From Bacteroidota bacterium (lineage in GTDB: Bacteria > Bacteroidota > Bacteroidia > M30B66): DNA of 33,368 nt. Positions within the stretch are counted from its first letter, which is position 1; each line of letters opens with the position of its first letter. Under the pieces are notes generated by a model that worked only from the letters and a program-made list of their open reading frames with translations, was not told where the DNA came from and ran no database searches. Positions 1-9,244 of the stretch are shown in pieces. A program made the translations under genes and the position numbers. The stretch spans positions 1-33,368 of the forward strand of contig CANHCM010000005.1 in the NCBI GenBank assembly GCA_947459155.1. Reading direction: 5' to 3'.

Positions 1-429
1 ATGATTCAAAACAACCTTGGTGCAGTAGCGGCCAGCAAAGGCGACAAGAAGGGCGCTGCCGGATTCTTCGCTTCGGCCGGAAACGGTTCTGAGACCAACT
101 ACAACAAAGGAAATCTGGCTGTAGCCAACGGCAAATACAGCGAAGCCGTAAGTAATTATGGTTCTGCATGTTCATTCAATGCGGCTTTGGCGAAACTGCT
201 TGCCGGAAATGCATCAGGAGCTACACAAACACTCGATTGTACTGAGAACCGTGAGAACGGAGAGGCGTATTACCTCCGTGCGGTAATTGCTGCCCGCAGT
301 GGCAATAAAGAAGCCGTAATCAGCAATTTGGGTAAAGCCATTGCTGCGGATGGCAAATTGAAAGGTCGCGCGAAGACCGACAAGGAATTCCGCAAGTTTG
401 CCGCTGAGTTGGCTACGGTGCTCAACTAA
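1..429 (+). CDS. TPR-like repeat protein, C-terminal portion (probably truncated by the window edge)
   Basis: ORF open from base 1; TPR-like spacing (GNLAVANGKYSEAVSNYGSA; AYYLRAVIAARSGNKEAVISNLGKAIA); stop followed by a strong hairpin. Confidence 0.6.
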   Translation: MIQNNLGAVAASKGDKKGAAGFFASAGNGSETNYNKGNLAVANGKYSEAVSNYGSACSFNAALAKLLAGNASGATQTLDCTENRENGEAYYLRAVIAARSGNKEAVISNLGKAIAADGKLKGRAKTDKEFRKFAAELATVLN

Positions 430-447
430 TCGATTTAGAGATTGTCA

Positions 448-490
448 TGCGAGAGGCGCCCCGGAAGGAAGGCGCCTCTCGCATTTTTGG
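448..490 (+). terminator. Intrinsic terminator after the TPR-like gene
   Basis: Perfect 13-bp inverted repeat tgcgagaggcgcc (448-460) / ggcgcctctcgca (471-483), followed by tttttgg. Confidence 0.8.
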
Positions 491-699
491 GGATTTCTGA
501 ACTCCGGGTCCGCGCTAAGGTTTGGTGGGTCGTTGAGGCTTGGACCGAGGGTTTGCGCCACCGGGCGAAGCCGGCAGCCCGGGCAGCGGAGCGAACCTGG
601 AAAAAGGCGAAGCACGGGATGCCTGTTGATGAAGCTCCGGCACCACGAAGGATTAAGGCAGGCAGGCGCCCAAAAAAGAATGCTCGAAATACTCCGATT

Positions 700-1233
700 T
701 TAAGGTCGTGCCGAAGGGAGCGCAGAAAGGTGATAGAGGAAGATGCCGGCGCAAACCGAGACGTTGAAGGAGTGTTTGGTGCCGAATTGTGGGATTTCCA
801 GTGCAATATCGGTGTGTGGAAGCACTTCGTCGGAGACTCCGTTTACCTCGTTGCCCAATACCAGTGCGGTTTTTTCGGGTAAGGTTTTGAACTCGTTCAG
901 GAAGATGCTTTCGGTGGTTTGTTCGGCGATGATGATGGTGTACCCTTCTTCTTTGCAGCGTTTTACGGCCTCTTCGACCGCGGCAAAATACAGCCATTCT
1001 ACGCTGTTTTCGGCTCCCAGTGCCGATTTGTGAATTTCGCGGTTGGGCGGCGTGGCCGAAATGCCGCACAAGTAAATGCGTTCGCACAGGAAAGCATCGG
1101 CGGTGCGAAAAATCGAACCGATGTTGTGTAAACTCCTCACATTATCGAGAATAAGGCGTACAGGCCATTTATCGGCTTGTTTGAATTCTTGGGCATCCTT
1201 TCGGTTTAGCTCGGTAATGTGTAACTTTCGCAT
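700..1233 (-). CDS. TrmH/SpoU-family RNA methyltransferase
   Basis: Motifs LILDNVRSLHNIGSIFRTADAF, ALVLGNEVNGVSDEVL and IPQFGTKHSFNVSVCAGIFLYHL typical of SpoU/TrmH methylases; ATG at 1233 preferred over the GTG at 1299. Confidence 0.9.
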   Translation of the reverse strand: MRKLHITELNRKDAQEFKQADKWPVRLILDNVRSLHNIGSIFRTADAFLCERIYLCGISATPPNREIHKSALGAENSVEWLYFAAVEEAVKRCKEEGYTIIIAEQTTESIFLNEFKTLPEKTALVLGNEVNGVSDEVLPHTDIALEIPQFGTKHSFNVSVCAGIFLYHLSALPSARP

Positions 1234-1268
1234 GGCTTTAAGAGCGCCAAAAATACATCCTTCTTCCA

Positions 1269-3902
1269 TTGAAAGCACCGAAGTCATCCACTGCTTCACA
1301 GTCGGTTACAGAAACCCCCTTGATGAAGCAATACAATACAATCAAGGCCAAGTACCCCGATGCCATGCTGCTGTTTAGGGTGGGCGATTTTTATGAGACA
1401 TTCGGTGAAGATGCGGTTAAGGCCTCCCAGATTTTGGGTATCGTGCTTACAAAAAGAGCCAATGGAGCTGCGGCTTCGATTGAATTGGCCGGCTTTCCGC
1501 ACCATTCGCTGGAGAATTATCTGCCCCGGCTTGTTCGTGCCGGTTTGCGCGTAGCCATTTGTGATCAGCTCGAAGATCCCAAACAGACGAAAACCATTGT
1601 GAAGCGTGGTGTAACCGAGCTTGTTACGCCCGGTTTGGCGGGTACCGACAAACTACTTGATCACCGCTCCAATCACTTTTTGGCGGCGGTCTATTACCTG
1701 AATAACCGCGCCGGTGTGGCCTTTCTCGACCATTCGACGGGCGAATTTTTAGTGGCTGAAGGCCGGCACGAGTACATCGCAAAACTCATCGGGCAATTTC
1801 AGCCGGGTGAGGTGCTTTTTCCCAAACCCCAATCAACGCTCTTTCAGTCGCAGTTTAGTGAGCGATACTTTACTTTCCCGCTCGACGATTGGGTTTTTCA
1901 GGAAGATTTTGCCCGCGAACTCCTGCTCAAGCAGTTTAACACGCTCTCGCTGAAGGGTTTTGGTATCGATGAAATGAGCTGTGCCATCATTGCGGCCGGC
2001 GCTTGCTTGCATTATTTGCGCGAAACCAATCACGATAAAACGGCTCACCTGACCGCCATTTCGCGGATTGAGGAAGAGCGCTATGTTTGGATGGATGCCT
2101 TTACCATCCGCAATCTTGAGCTGTTTCAGAGCAGCCATCCGCAAGGTCTGAGCCTCTTTGATGTAATCAATCAAACCATTACGCCCATGGGTGCGCGAAT
2201 GCTGCGCCGATGGCTGGCCATGCCCTTGAAAGATTTACGTCCGGTTGAAGAACGTTTAAAGGTGGTAGAGCTTTTTCTCTCTACGCCCGAAATGGCCGAT
2301 GCCTTGTTGGAGCAACTCAAAACGATTGGCGATTTGGAGCGGGTGATTGCCAAAGTGGCGGTTCAACGCATCCAACCGCGCGAACTGCATGCCTTGAGGC
2401 GAGCCCTGGCGGCCATTATCCCTGTGCAGCAAATTTGTAAAGCTTCAGAAAACCGCTTGCTCAACACCTACGGCGAACAGCTGAACCCTTGCATTTCTAT
2501 TCGTGAGCGCATCGAGCGTGAGATTCAGGCCGATCCGCCGGCTCAGCTTCACAAAGGTGATGTGATTGCGGCTGGTGTAGATGCGGAATTGGACGAATTG
2601 CGCGCCATTAAAACCCATGGCAAGGACTATCTCATTGAAATTCAACAACGGGAGGCCGAAAAAACAGGCATCAGCTCGCTGAAAATCGGGTTTAACAATG
2701 TTTTTGGGTATTACCTTGAAGTTACCAATGCGCACAAAGAAAAGGTTCCCGCGGAGTGGATTCGCAAGCAGACTTTGGTGAACGCAGAGCGTTACATTAC
2801 CCTAGAAATCAAGGCTTTTGAGGAGAAAATTCTGGGTGCTGAAGAAAAGATCACCGCCATTGAGGCGAGGCTGTATGCCGATCTGGTTGCGGCCATTGCG
2901 GAGTACATTCAACCCATACAGCACAATGCCCAGCTCCTTGCGCAACTCGATTGTTTACTGGGTTTTGCCACACTGAGTGTGGAGCACAACTATTGCCGGC
3001 CCGTGGTCGATGAAAGCCTGGTTGTGGACATCCAGGATGGCCGTCACCCGGTAATTGAAAAGCAGCTTAAAGTAGGCGAGCATTACGTGAGCAACAGCCT
3101 TGTTCTGGATCCGGCCTCAACGCAAATCATGATGATTACCGGTCCGAATATGTCGGGTAAGTCGGCTCTGCTGCGGCAAACCGCCTTGATTTGCATTTTG
3201 GCGCAAATTGGCAGCTATGTTCCGGCTTCGGCAGCGCGCATCGGATTGGTCGATAAAATTTTCACCCGCGTGGGCGCTTCCGATTCCATCTCCACAGGCG
3301 AGTCGACGTTCATGGTCGAAATGAACGAGACGGCTTCAATCATGAACAACCTCAGTGAGCGCTCATTGATTTTGTTGGATGAGATTGGCCGCGGCACTTC
3401 TACTTACGACGGCTTATCGATTGCCTGGGCATTGGCGGAGTTCCTTCACGAGCAGCCCCTTCACCGCGCCCGCACACTGTTTGCGACGCACTATCACGAG
3501 TTGAACGATATGACGGAGCGCTTTCCGCGGATTCGGAATTATCATGTTGCCGTGAAGGAGGTGAACCAGAAGGTACTTTTCCTGCGCACGTTGAAGGAGG
3601 GCGGCACCAATCACAGTTTTGGTATACACGTGGCCCGCATGGCGGGGATGCCCATTCGCATTGTAGAAAGGGCAGGGGAGATCTTGAAAGGGCTGGAGAA
3701 GCTTCACCGTCAAAACCCTGCGGAGGCGGTATCTGTGCCCGAGGAAGTGAAGAAAGGCATGCAGCTGAGCTTCTTCCAGCTCGACGATCCTGTGTTGGAG
3801 CAGATCCGCGAGGAATTGGAAAAGGTCGATATCAATAATCTAACTCCGGTGGAAGCACTTCTTAAATTGCAGGAAATCAAGCGGCTGACAGGTGGGCGTT
3901 AA
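1269..3902 (+). CDS. mutS: DNA mismatch repair protein MutS
   Basis: LLFRVGDFYETFGEDA N-terminal domain; Walker A TGPNMSGKSALLRQTALI; LLDEIGRGTSTYDGLSIAWA; ATHYHEL. The ORF starts at TTG 1269; the first ATG is 1323, inside the conserved N-terminus. Confidence 0.97.
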   Translation: MKAPKSSTASQSVTETPLMKQYNTIKAKYPDAMLLFRVGDFYETFGEDAVKASQILGIVLTKRANGAAASIELAGFPHHSLENYLPRLVRAGLRVAICDQLEDPKQTKTIVKRGVTELVTPGLAGTDKLLDHRSNHFLAAVYYLNNRAGVAFLDHSTGEFLVAEGRHEYIAKLIGQFQPGEVLFPKPQSTLFQSQFSERYFTFPLDDWVFQEDFARELLLKQFNTLSLKGFGIDEMSCAIIAAGACLHYLRETNHDKTAHLTAISRIEEERYVWMDAFTIRNLELFQSSHPQGLSLFDVINQTITPMGARMLRRWLAMPLKDLRPVEERLKVVELFLSTPEMADALLEQLKTIGDLERVIAKVAVQRIQPRELHALRRALAAIIPVQQICKASENRLLNTYGEQLNPCISIRERIEREIQADPPAQLHKGDVIAAGVDAELDELRAIKTHGKDYLIEIQQREAEKTGISSLKIGFNNVFGYYLEVTNAHKEKVPAEWIRKQTLVNAERYITLEIKAFEEKILGAEEKITAIEARLYADLVAAIAEYIQPIQHNAQLLAQLDCLLGFATLSVEHNYCRPVVDESLVVDIQDGRHPVIEKQLKVGEHYVSNSLVLDPASTQIMMITGPNMSGKSALLRQTALICILAQIGSYVPASAARIGLVDKIFTRVGASDSISTGESTFMVEMNETASIMNNLSERSLILLDEIGRGTSTYDGLSIAWALAEFLHEQPLHRARTLFATHYHELNDMTERFPRIRNYHVAVKEVNQKVLFLRTLKEGGTNHSFGIHVARMAGMPIRIVERAGEILKGLEKLHRQNPAEAVSVPEEVKKGMQLSFFQLDDPVLEQIREELEKVDINNLTPVEALLKLQEIKRLTGGR

Positions 3903-3910
3903 TTTTTTAT

Positions 3911-3942
3911 TCGATTTTTTTTGGAGAAATCGATTTTGTTTT
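3911..3942 (+). terminator. Putative mutS terminator
   Basis: Inverted repeat tcgattt (3911-3917) / aaatcga (3927-3933), followed by ttttgtttt. Confidence 0.5.
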
Positions 3943-3949
3943 ACTTTTG
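3920..3949 (+). promoter_or_regulatory. Bacteroidota-type promoter for tRNA-Gly
   Basis: TTTG at 3920-3923, 18-nt spacer, TACTTTTG at 3942-3949 (TAnnTTTG consensus), 10 nt before the tRNA 5' end. Confidence 0.6.
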
Positions 3950-3959
3950 CCAACCCAAT

Positions 3960-4035
<76 letters not shown>

Positions 4036-4040
4036 AAAGA

Positions 4041-4075
4041 AAAGCCACCTCAAACGGGTGGCTTTTTTGTTTTTC
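4041..4075 (+). terminator. Probable bidirectional terminator between tRNA-Gly and the convergent beta-barrel gene
   Basis: aaagccacc (4041-4049) / ggtggcttt (4057-4065) followed by tttgttttt; the minus strand also reads hairpin then ttttctttt. Confidence 0.75.
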
Positions 4076-4094
4076 AGCTTTAACAATTCAAAGC

Positions 4095-4793
4095 TCAGAA
4101 TCTTCGAAAGATTTGCACTCCGGTTTGGGTCATGTTAAGTGTGGCTACACCCAGATCGGGATTTTTGAATAAGTGCTGGTAGAAAAGGCAAAGTCCCCAC
4201 TTTTTGAGCGTGCTTTGATGCTCGAGTGTTATTCGCAGTTCTCCGTTCCAAAAGAGTTTGCGGTCAAAGGGCATATCCTGCTTGCCTTTGAGTATTCGGG
4301 GTTCGGGATCAAACGTATCGCTGTATCGCGTGGTTGTGGTAGTTCGGTAATTTAGCGAAGGCAGGATGCCCAGAGCAGGGCTGATCATGAATTTACCTGC
4401 TGAAAAACGGTAACCTGCACCGAGGGCAATTTGCGCATTGTTAATGCTTAAGCGCGAAATATTTACAACATAATTTTTAGGAGCAGTGCTGCTCACCGGT
4501 GGAATCAAATAAACACTCACATACGGATTTGCGCCTTTGTCCATCCATTCAATACCGGAATAGAGGAAGAACTTTTTCCCAACATTCCATGTTGCGCCGA
4601 TTCTAACATGGAATTTCCACGCAGGTTCATATTGATCCACAAGATAAACGGGGAGATCTAATGCTAAGGTGTTTCTCTGAATTCCTCCACCTAAAGTAAA
4701 TTCCCAAGTTTTTCGATGGGTTTCGGGCTTTTCCTGGGCGAATAAAACTTGAGCTCCCAGCAGTATGCATAACATCAAACGGTAGTGTTTCAC
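4095..4793 (-). CDS. Secreted outer-membrane beta-barrel-like protein of unknown function
   Basis: Signal peptide MKHYRLMLCILLGAQVLFAQ; alternating aromatic strands (FTLGGGIQRNTLAL, FHVRIGATWNVGKKFFLYSGIEW) and C-terminal barrel-like repeats. Confidence 0.6.
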   Translation of the reverse strand: MKHYRLMLCILLGAQVLFAQEKPETHRKTWEFTLGGGIQRNTLALDLPVYLVDQYEPAWKFHVRIGATWNVGKKFFLYSGIEWMDKGANPYVSVYLIPPVSSTAPKNYVVNISRLSINNAQIALGAGYRFSAGKFMISPALGILPSLNYRTTTTTRYSDTFDPEPRILKGKQDMPFDRKLFWNGELRITLEHQSTLKKWGLCLFYQHLFKNPDLGVATLNMTQTGVQIFRRF

Positions 4794-5431
4794 TTTCTCT
4801 TTTTAGATTGTTGGTTTCGCATCAGGGTTCGGAGCTTCTTCTGTTCTTCTTCCGGCCACCAGGCTTGAAGGTCGAGGTTGACCTTGATCACCTTTACCTT
4901 GGCTTTTTGATTGGCCTTGGCCTGGTCTTCCCAAATTTTTACGTGGTCTTTATTGAGCTTTCCTGTCCAAATGGTTTGGTAAATCAATACATAGAAGTCG
5001 GCGGGTTCGGGTAGTTGTGCTTTTTGACCATCGAGCATGTAAAAGCGAGTAAAGAGCGCCTGCATCGAGAGGGTGTCGGGCCTTTTGTAGCTCGCTCCTT
5101 TTTGCAAATCGGGAATGAACTGAAACAAACCGGCATTGCATGAGGTATCGGTTTGGCGGTATTCGATGTATTTCCCTTCGTGATCGAAAATGGAGGCATC
5201 GGGCAAGCCCTGGTTGCGCAGCGTGCTCAAAAATTGGTCGCTCCTAACGCAAACCACGTTGGTTTCGTCTAAGCCCCATTTGCGAAACGACTTTTCAATC
5301 GATTCCCGGCTCTCGATGTCGGGCTTTTTAATGCCATACAGTTTCTTAAGAATAGGAGTGCAAGACGAGATAAGTATCAGAATTGCACAACAGATAGTCA
5401 AGAGATAACTTGAGCGTAAATTGGCAAGCAT
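4790..5431 (-). CDS. Hypothetical lipoprotein
   Basis: Lipobox-like CCAILILISSC; start/stop overlap of 4 nt (ATGA) with the downstream beta-barrel gene. Confidence 0.65.
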   Translation of the reverse strand: MLANLRSSYLLTICCAILILISSCTPILKKLYGIKKPDIESRESIEKSFRKWGLDETNVVCVRSDQFLSTLRNQGLPDASIFDHEGKYIEYRQTDTSCNAGLFQFIPDLQKGASYKRPDTLSMQALFTRFYMLDGQKAQLPEPADFYVLIYQTIWTGKLNKDHVKIWEDQAKANQKAKVKVIKVNLDLQAWWPEEEQKKLRTLMRNQQSKKRK

Positions 5432-5456
5432 GATTAATGGAAGGGTATAAAATGAG

Positions 5457-5490
5457 AAATTGGCTTCAGTTTTAGAAAAGAAGCCAATTT
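5457..5490 (-). terminator. Large hairpin downstream of tRNA-Leu, possible terminator
   Basis: Perfect 11-bp inverted repeat AAATTGGCTTC (5457-5467) / GAAGCCAATTT (5480-5490); the U-tract is weak on the minus strand. Confidence 0.5.
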
Positions 5491-5526
5491 ACAAGAACAA
5501 TGATTGAACTCAATGGTTCGTAAAAG

Positions 5527-5611
5527 TACCCGGGACGGGAATCGAACCCGTACAGCCGCAATGGCCACAGGATTTTAAGTCCTGCGTGTCTACCAGTTCC
5601 ACCACCCGGGC
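5527..5611 (-). tRNA. tRNA-Leu (anticodon TAA)
   Basis: Minus strand GCCCGGGTGGTGGAACTGGTAGACACGCAGGACTTAAAATCCTGTGGCCATTGCGGCTGTACGGGTTCGATTCCCGTCCCGGGTA: 85 nt with a long variable arm. Confidence 0.95.
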
Positions 5612-5621
5612 AAAACCGCTG

Positions 5622-5629
5622 CAAATGTA
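5622..5629 (-). promoter_or_regulatory. -7 box TACATTTG of the tRNA-Leu promoter
   Basis: Exact TAnnTTTG match on the minus strand, 10 nt before the tRNA 5' end; no clear -33 box seen. Confidence 0.5.
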
Positions 5630-5674
5630 AAAAAAGCCGCTTAACTCTGAAGTCTCTGCGGGAAAACCCAAAAA

Positions 5675-6406
5675 TTATTTGATTTTTAATTCCATGGCGC
5701 GTTGCAACGACTGCTGTAGCTCTTCGTACGGCGCGTAACCATTGCTCAGGGCGATGAGTGTATCGCCGCGATCGAGAATTACCGCCGGGAAACCACGCAC
5801 ACCCCATGATTGTACCATGTCGAACTCCGCATCTACAGCGGGCTGGGCTCCATTCATGGCCTGAATAAACTCCTCTTCCGGAATATCAAATTGCTTCGCC
5901 GCATCACGGTAAACCGCCTCTTCGCTGAGGTCGCGCACCTCATTGAACAATTGGTTTTGCAGCCATGAAGCAAAGGCTACGCTCAGTTCGGGCTTGTACT
6001 TTCTGAACACCAACAGTGCCCTGGCCGGAATGTTGGAGTCGTTTCGACGGTTGGGGTTGTCTAATGCTTCGAGGTATGCTTTCGAAACCTTCACTCCGGT
6101 GTAGGCCTCCAGTTGGGGAACCGCCTTTCGGATATAGGCTGCCGTGGCTTTGTCCATGGGGCCAATCCGCTCGCCGGTAATCAGTCCGCCGCTCAACACC
6201 AGAAACGATAACTTCTCTTTGTTTTCCTGGTGAAAACGGTTCATTACTGGACTAAAGCCGTAGCACCAGCCGCAGTAGGCATCGTAGATGTAAATGAGTG
6301 TGGGCTTGGTGGTGGTTGATGTGGAATTTTGCATGTTTGAGGAGCTAAAGGCAAATAAGAAAAGGCAGAAAATCCCGCCGGCGAGCAGGATGAGTTTGGT
6401 TTTCAT
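5675..6406 (-). CDS. DsbA-family thioredoxin-fold protein with N-terminal signal/anchor
   Basis: LIYIYDAYCGWCYGFSPVMNRF (CGWC active site); QSWGVRGFPAVIL cis-Pro region. Confidence 0.85.
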   Translation of the reverse strand: MKTKLILLAGGIFCLFLFAFSSSNMQNSTSTTTKPTLIYIYDAYCGWCYGFSPVMNRFHQENKEKLSFLVLSGGLITGERIGPMDKATAAYIRKAVPQLEAYTGVKVSKAYLEALDNPNRRNDSNIPARALLVFRKYKPELSVAFASWLQNQLFNEVRDLSEEAVYRDAAKQFDIPEEEFIQAMNGAQPAVDAEFDMVQSWGVRGFPAVILDRGDTLIALSNGYAPYEELQQSLQRAMELKIK

Positions 6407-6428
6407 GATGGCCTAACAGTGCGGGTGT

Positions 6429-7181
6429 TTATTTGTTTTGTGGGCTAACCTTTCCTCCGGCCTTGGCTTTATTCGACCGGGCTTTTCTCTTTTCAGGGTC
6501 TTCGTGAAAGAAATACTTGAAATCGATGGTTAGGTAAGTTCCGCTGAGCGTAGTGTTTACCGTATTTACCACATCGTTGTTTTGGATATAATCGGCCACA
6601 ACATCATAAATGGGAACGAAAGGACGATTCAGAGAGGCTCCCAGGTAAAAAAAGCCGCTTTTTGCGCTTCGGTGCTCAAATCCAATATTGGCGATCAGGC
6701 TTGGATTAAAAACGAGGCGTCTTCCGCCGATGGCGTACAAAACATCGTTTGCTGTTTGTACATCCGAAGGAAACATGTTGACGCATATTCCGGCCGATAC
6801 GTTCATGTAAATTGTCTTGGAAAGCCTTACAAACACCAGTTGACTAACCGGAATTTCATAACCGATGACTCTCATCCGCGCTTGCCGCGAAAGGCCTTCA
6901 TGGGTGCTATTGATGTAAACGTTTCGGCGTATGAAGTTGATTCCAAGTTCGAGCGATAGATTCTTTGTGTAGCCTTTGCGAATGACCATTCCTCCTGAAA
7001 ATCCGGTGGGTTGTTTAATGGTGTAAGCGAAACTGCTATCGTTGATGGTTACCGGCCCGGTACCAAAGAGGCGCGCACTAAAGATCGGTTTGAGCTGAAA
7101 GCCAACAGTTGTTACTCTTTCCTGAGCTTTAGCAGCCGCACACCCACAAATCATTATGCAAAAAAGCAGTTTCCTAAGCAT
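6429..7181 (-). CDS. Secreted beta-barrel-like hypothetical protein
   Basis: Signal peptide MLRKLLFCIMICGCAAAKAQ; barrel-type strands; start overlaps the end of waaA by 8 nt. Confidence 0.6.
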   Translation of the reverse strand: MLRKLLFCIMICGCAAAKAQERVTTVGFQLKPIFSARLFGTGPVTINDSSFAYTIKQPTGFSGGMVIRKGYTKNLSLELGINFIRRNVYINSTHEGLSRQARMRVIGYEIPVSQLVFVRLSKTIYMNVSAGICVNMFPSDVQTANDVLYAIGGRRLVFNPSLIANIGFEHRSAKSGFFYLGASLNRPFVPIYDVVADYIQNNDVVNTVNTTLSGTYLTIDFKYFFHEDPEKRKARSNKAKAGGKVSPQNK

Positions 7182-8400
7182 GGTTGAGCAAGTTTAGGAT
7201 TTCTGGGACAATCTTCCGGCTTGCCCCTCTTTTGGCTTCGATGAAAGCGGCAGCATTTTTTCCGGCTTTTTGTTGTGGATGACTCCCGGTAGCCACTATG
7301 ATTTGCAGCAATTGAGTTTTTTCAGACACAGAAAATCCACCACCGGCTTTGATCAGAGCGGCTGCTTCGGGGAATTTTTCGTGTTTAGGTCCAAAATACA
7401 CCGGAATCCCAAACGCTGCCGGTTCGAGTATGTTGTGTAATCCGGTTCGAAAAGCCCCTCCAACCCAAGCTGCATCGGCCATTCCATAAATACGCATTAG
7501 CATTCCAATGTTATCGATAATCAACACCGAAGAGAAACTCCCGGGTTCTTTCTTTAGCTTCGAATAGCGTAGGGTAGAGGCCTTCGCATTCTGCTCGATA
7601 CTTCTGAGATGACCCTCATGTATTTCATGGGGCGCAATAATCAGCGCATGCTCACTGTCCCAGGGAAAAAGTAACTGCTCATCTTCTAACCATGTGCTAC
7701 CGGCAACCCAGCATTTCCTGTTTCCAATCCAGTGTTTTATTTCGGGGATGGCTTCACTCAGGGCTGCATTTTCAGCGGTTCTGTCGTAGCGCGGGTCTCC
7801 ACTCAGCACTCCATGCGAAATGCCGATGCTTTGTAACAGGTTTAAATCGTCGGTTTCCTGTACATGTATCCCATCAAATTTGCGTAGAATCTCTTTGGCC
7901 CAGCCACCCCAATCTCTGAAGAACAATTGTTTAGGATGGAAGCGACCTGCAATCAGCAAGATGGGTATGCCTCTTTTTTGAAGGCCTTGTAAGAAGTTGA
8001 ACCAGTATTCGTACTTCACCAAAACCAATAAATCGGGCTGAATGATGCTCAGGAAGGTGTGAACGTTTTTGGGTGTGTCGGCTGGCAGATACACAATCCG
8101 ATCAGCGAGGGCGTAGTTTTTACGAACTTCGAAACCCGATGGTGAGAAAAAACTTAACAGAATTAAGGTTGTAGGTTCTTCCTTTTTCAGTTGTTCAATA
8201 ACCGGACGAGCTTGTTCGAATTCTCCTAACGAAGCGCAATGGAACCACACCAGCTTTTGGCCGGGCTGCTTTTGAATGGCCAGTTTTTGAGGCCAATCCT
8301 TACGGCCATCCACCCATAGCTTTGCCTTAGGCTTAAAAAATGCCGCGAGGTTTATACCTAACACGTACAGCCGAACGGCAAAGGTGTAGAGGTGCGTCAC
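7174..8400 (-). CDS. waaA: 3-deoxy-D-manno-octulosonic acid (Kdo) transferase
   Basis: VWFHCASLGEFEQARPVIEQLK, LLSFFSPSGFEVRKNY, VKYEYWFNFL, GGAFRTGLHNILEPAAFGIPVYFGP are KdtA/WaaA motifs. Confidence 0.93.
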   Translation of the reverse strand: MTHLYTFAVRLYVLGINLAAFFKPKAKLWVDGRKDWPQKLAIQKQPGQKLVWFHCASLGEFEQARPVIEQLKKEEPTTLILLSFFSPSGFEVRKNYALADRIVYLPADTPKNVHTFLSIIQPDLLVLVKYEYWFNFLQGLQKRGIPILLIAGRFHPKQLFFRDWGGWAKEILRKFDGIHVQETDDLNLLQSIGISHGVLSGDPRYDRTAENAALSEAIPEIKHWIGNRKCWVAGSTWLEDEQLLFPWDSEHALIIAPHEIHEGHLRSIEQNAKASTLRYSKLKKEPGSFSSVLIIDNIGMLMRIYGMADAAWVGGAFRTGLHNILEPAAFGIPVYFGPKHEKFPEAAALIKAGGGFSVSEKTQLLQIIVATGSHPQQKAGKNAAAFIEAKRGASRKIVPEILNLLNHA

Positions 8401-8406
8401 AGTAAA

Positions 8407-9159
8407 TTAGTAGTAATAAAATTCAGGAGGTACCCGATCATAGAGCGGAATAATCCAACCGGCGCGAATCCAAAGGGCGCCATCGTTTCGTGTGCGGTTG
8501 TCGGGGCCTTCCAGGTCGAAGTTCCAGTTTCTGCGATTTTGCGTAAAGGCCAGCGAATAATCGAGTGAAAAGAAAAAATTCAACAGCCGGTTGTTCGACA
8601 AGTGAACGTAGCCAATGGACGGGTTAAGTGAGAGTCCGTTACTTAGGCGGTCGTACCCCTTCTTGTACGCGTCGGCAATGGGCGGAATGTCGGCATTGCG
8701 CTCAAAGTCGAAACGAATACGGTGTTGCAAAAGTCCTGCACCCATCGTTAGCAGCAAGCCTGAATTTTTATTGGGTTTGCCAAGCGGTACGAGCTTGCCG
8801 AAGCGGGCCGTCCATTGCATTCCCCGCATTTGTAACCGAATGTCATACAAAGTGCCATCAGCACCAATAAGGAAATTATCACCTACACTCACCGCCTTGA
8901 GCACGGAGTCTTCTTTCACCAAGGAGCCAAACAGGAAGGTGCCATCGACGCCCCAAACCCAATTTTTCTTTGTTTTCCACAGAAAAGACGCTCCGGCAAC
9001 TCCAAATTCTCCAAAACGCTTTTCAAGGTCCTGCAAAGGCAATCCAACCCCGGCAAAAGGAATAACCATTGGAACCTTTAGCATAGAGTCTCTCACATTT
9101 ACCTGCGCCATGCACAGGGAGACGAGAAGGGAGAATATTAAAGTAGTGCGGAACTTCAT
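8407..9159 (-). CDS. Secreted beta-barrel-like hypothetical protein
   Basis: Start MKFRTTLIFSLLVSLCMAQ (signal peptide); barrel-like strands; 6 nt upstream of waaA. Confidence 0.6.
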   Translation of the reverse strand: MKFRTTLIFSLLVSLCMAQVNVRDSMLKVPMVIPFAGVGLPLQDLEKRFGEFGVAGASFLWKTKKNWVWGVDGTFLFGSLVKEDSVLKAVSVGDNFLIGADGTLYDIRLQMRGMQWTARFGKLVPLGKPNKNSGLLLTMGAGLLQHRIRFDFERNADIPPIADAYKKGYDRLSNGLSLNPSIGYVHLSNNRLLNFFFSLDYSLAFTQNRRNWNFDLEGPDNRTRNDGALWIRAGWIIPLYDRVPPEFYYY

Positions 9160-9244
9160 GCGTTGCAAAGATAGAGAAAGCAACCGCGGCATAACACCGG
9201 GTACCCATCCTCAAAATATGTATATTCGCGCCAATTTTTTTGGT

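Noticed and set aside
435-882. Overlapping ORFs on both strands (435-806 minus, 442-882 plus, 398-703 plus)
   Set aside because: No recognisable protein signature, compositionally biased Arg/Ala/Pro frames through a GC-rich block; kept only as an unexplained non-coding finding.
5472-5807. 111-aa minus-strand ORF over tRNA-Leu
   Set aside because: Contains the tRNA-derived string GGGTGRHAGLKILWPLRLYGFDSRPG and overlaps the dsbA-like gene in another frame.
8615-9244. N-terminal extension of the WbpE-like ORF to 586 aa
   Set aside because: The first 210 codons are antisense to the secreted protein at 8407-9159; homology-type motifs start at MDKIQMVDLKAQY (9245).
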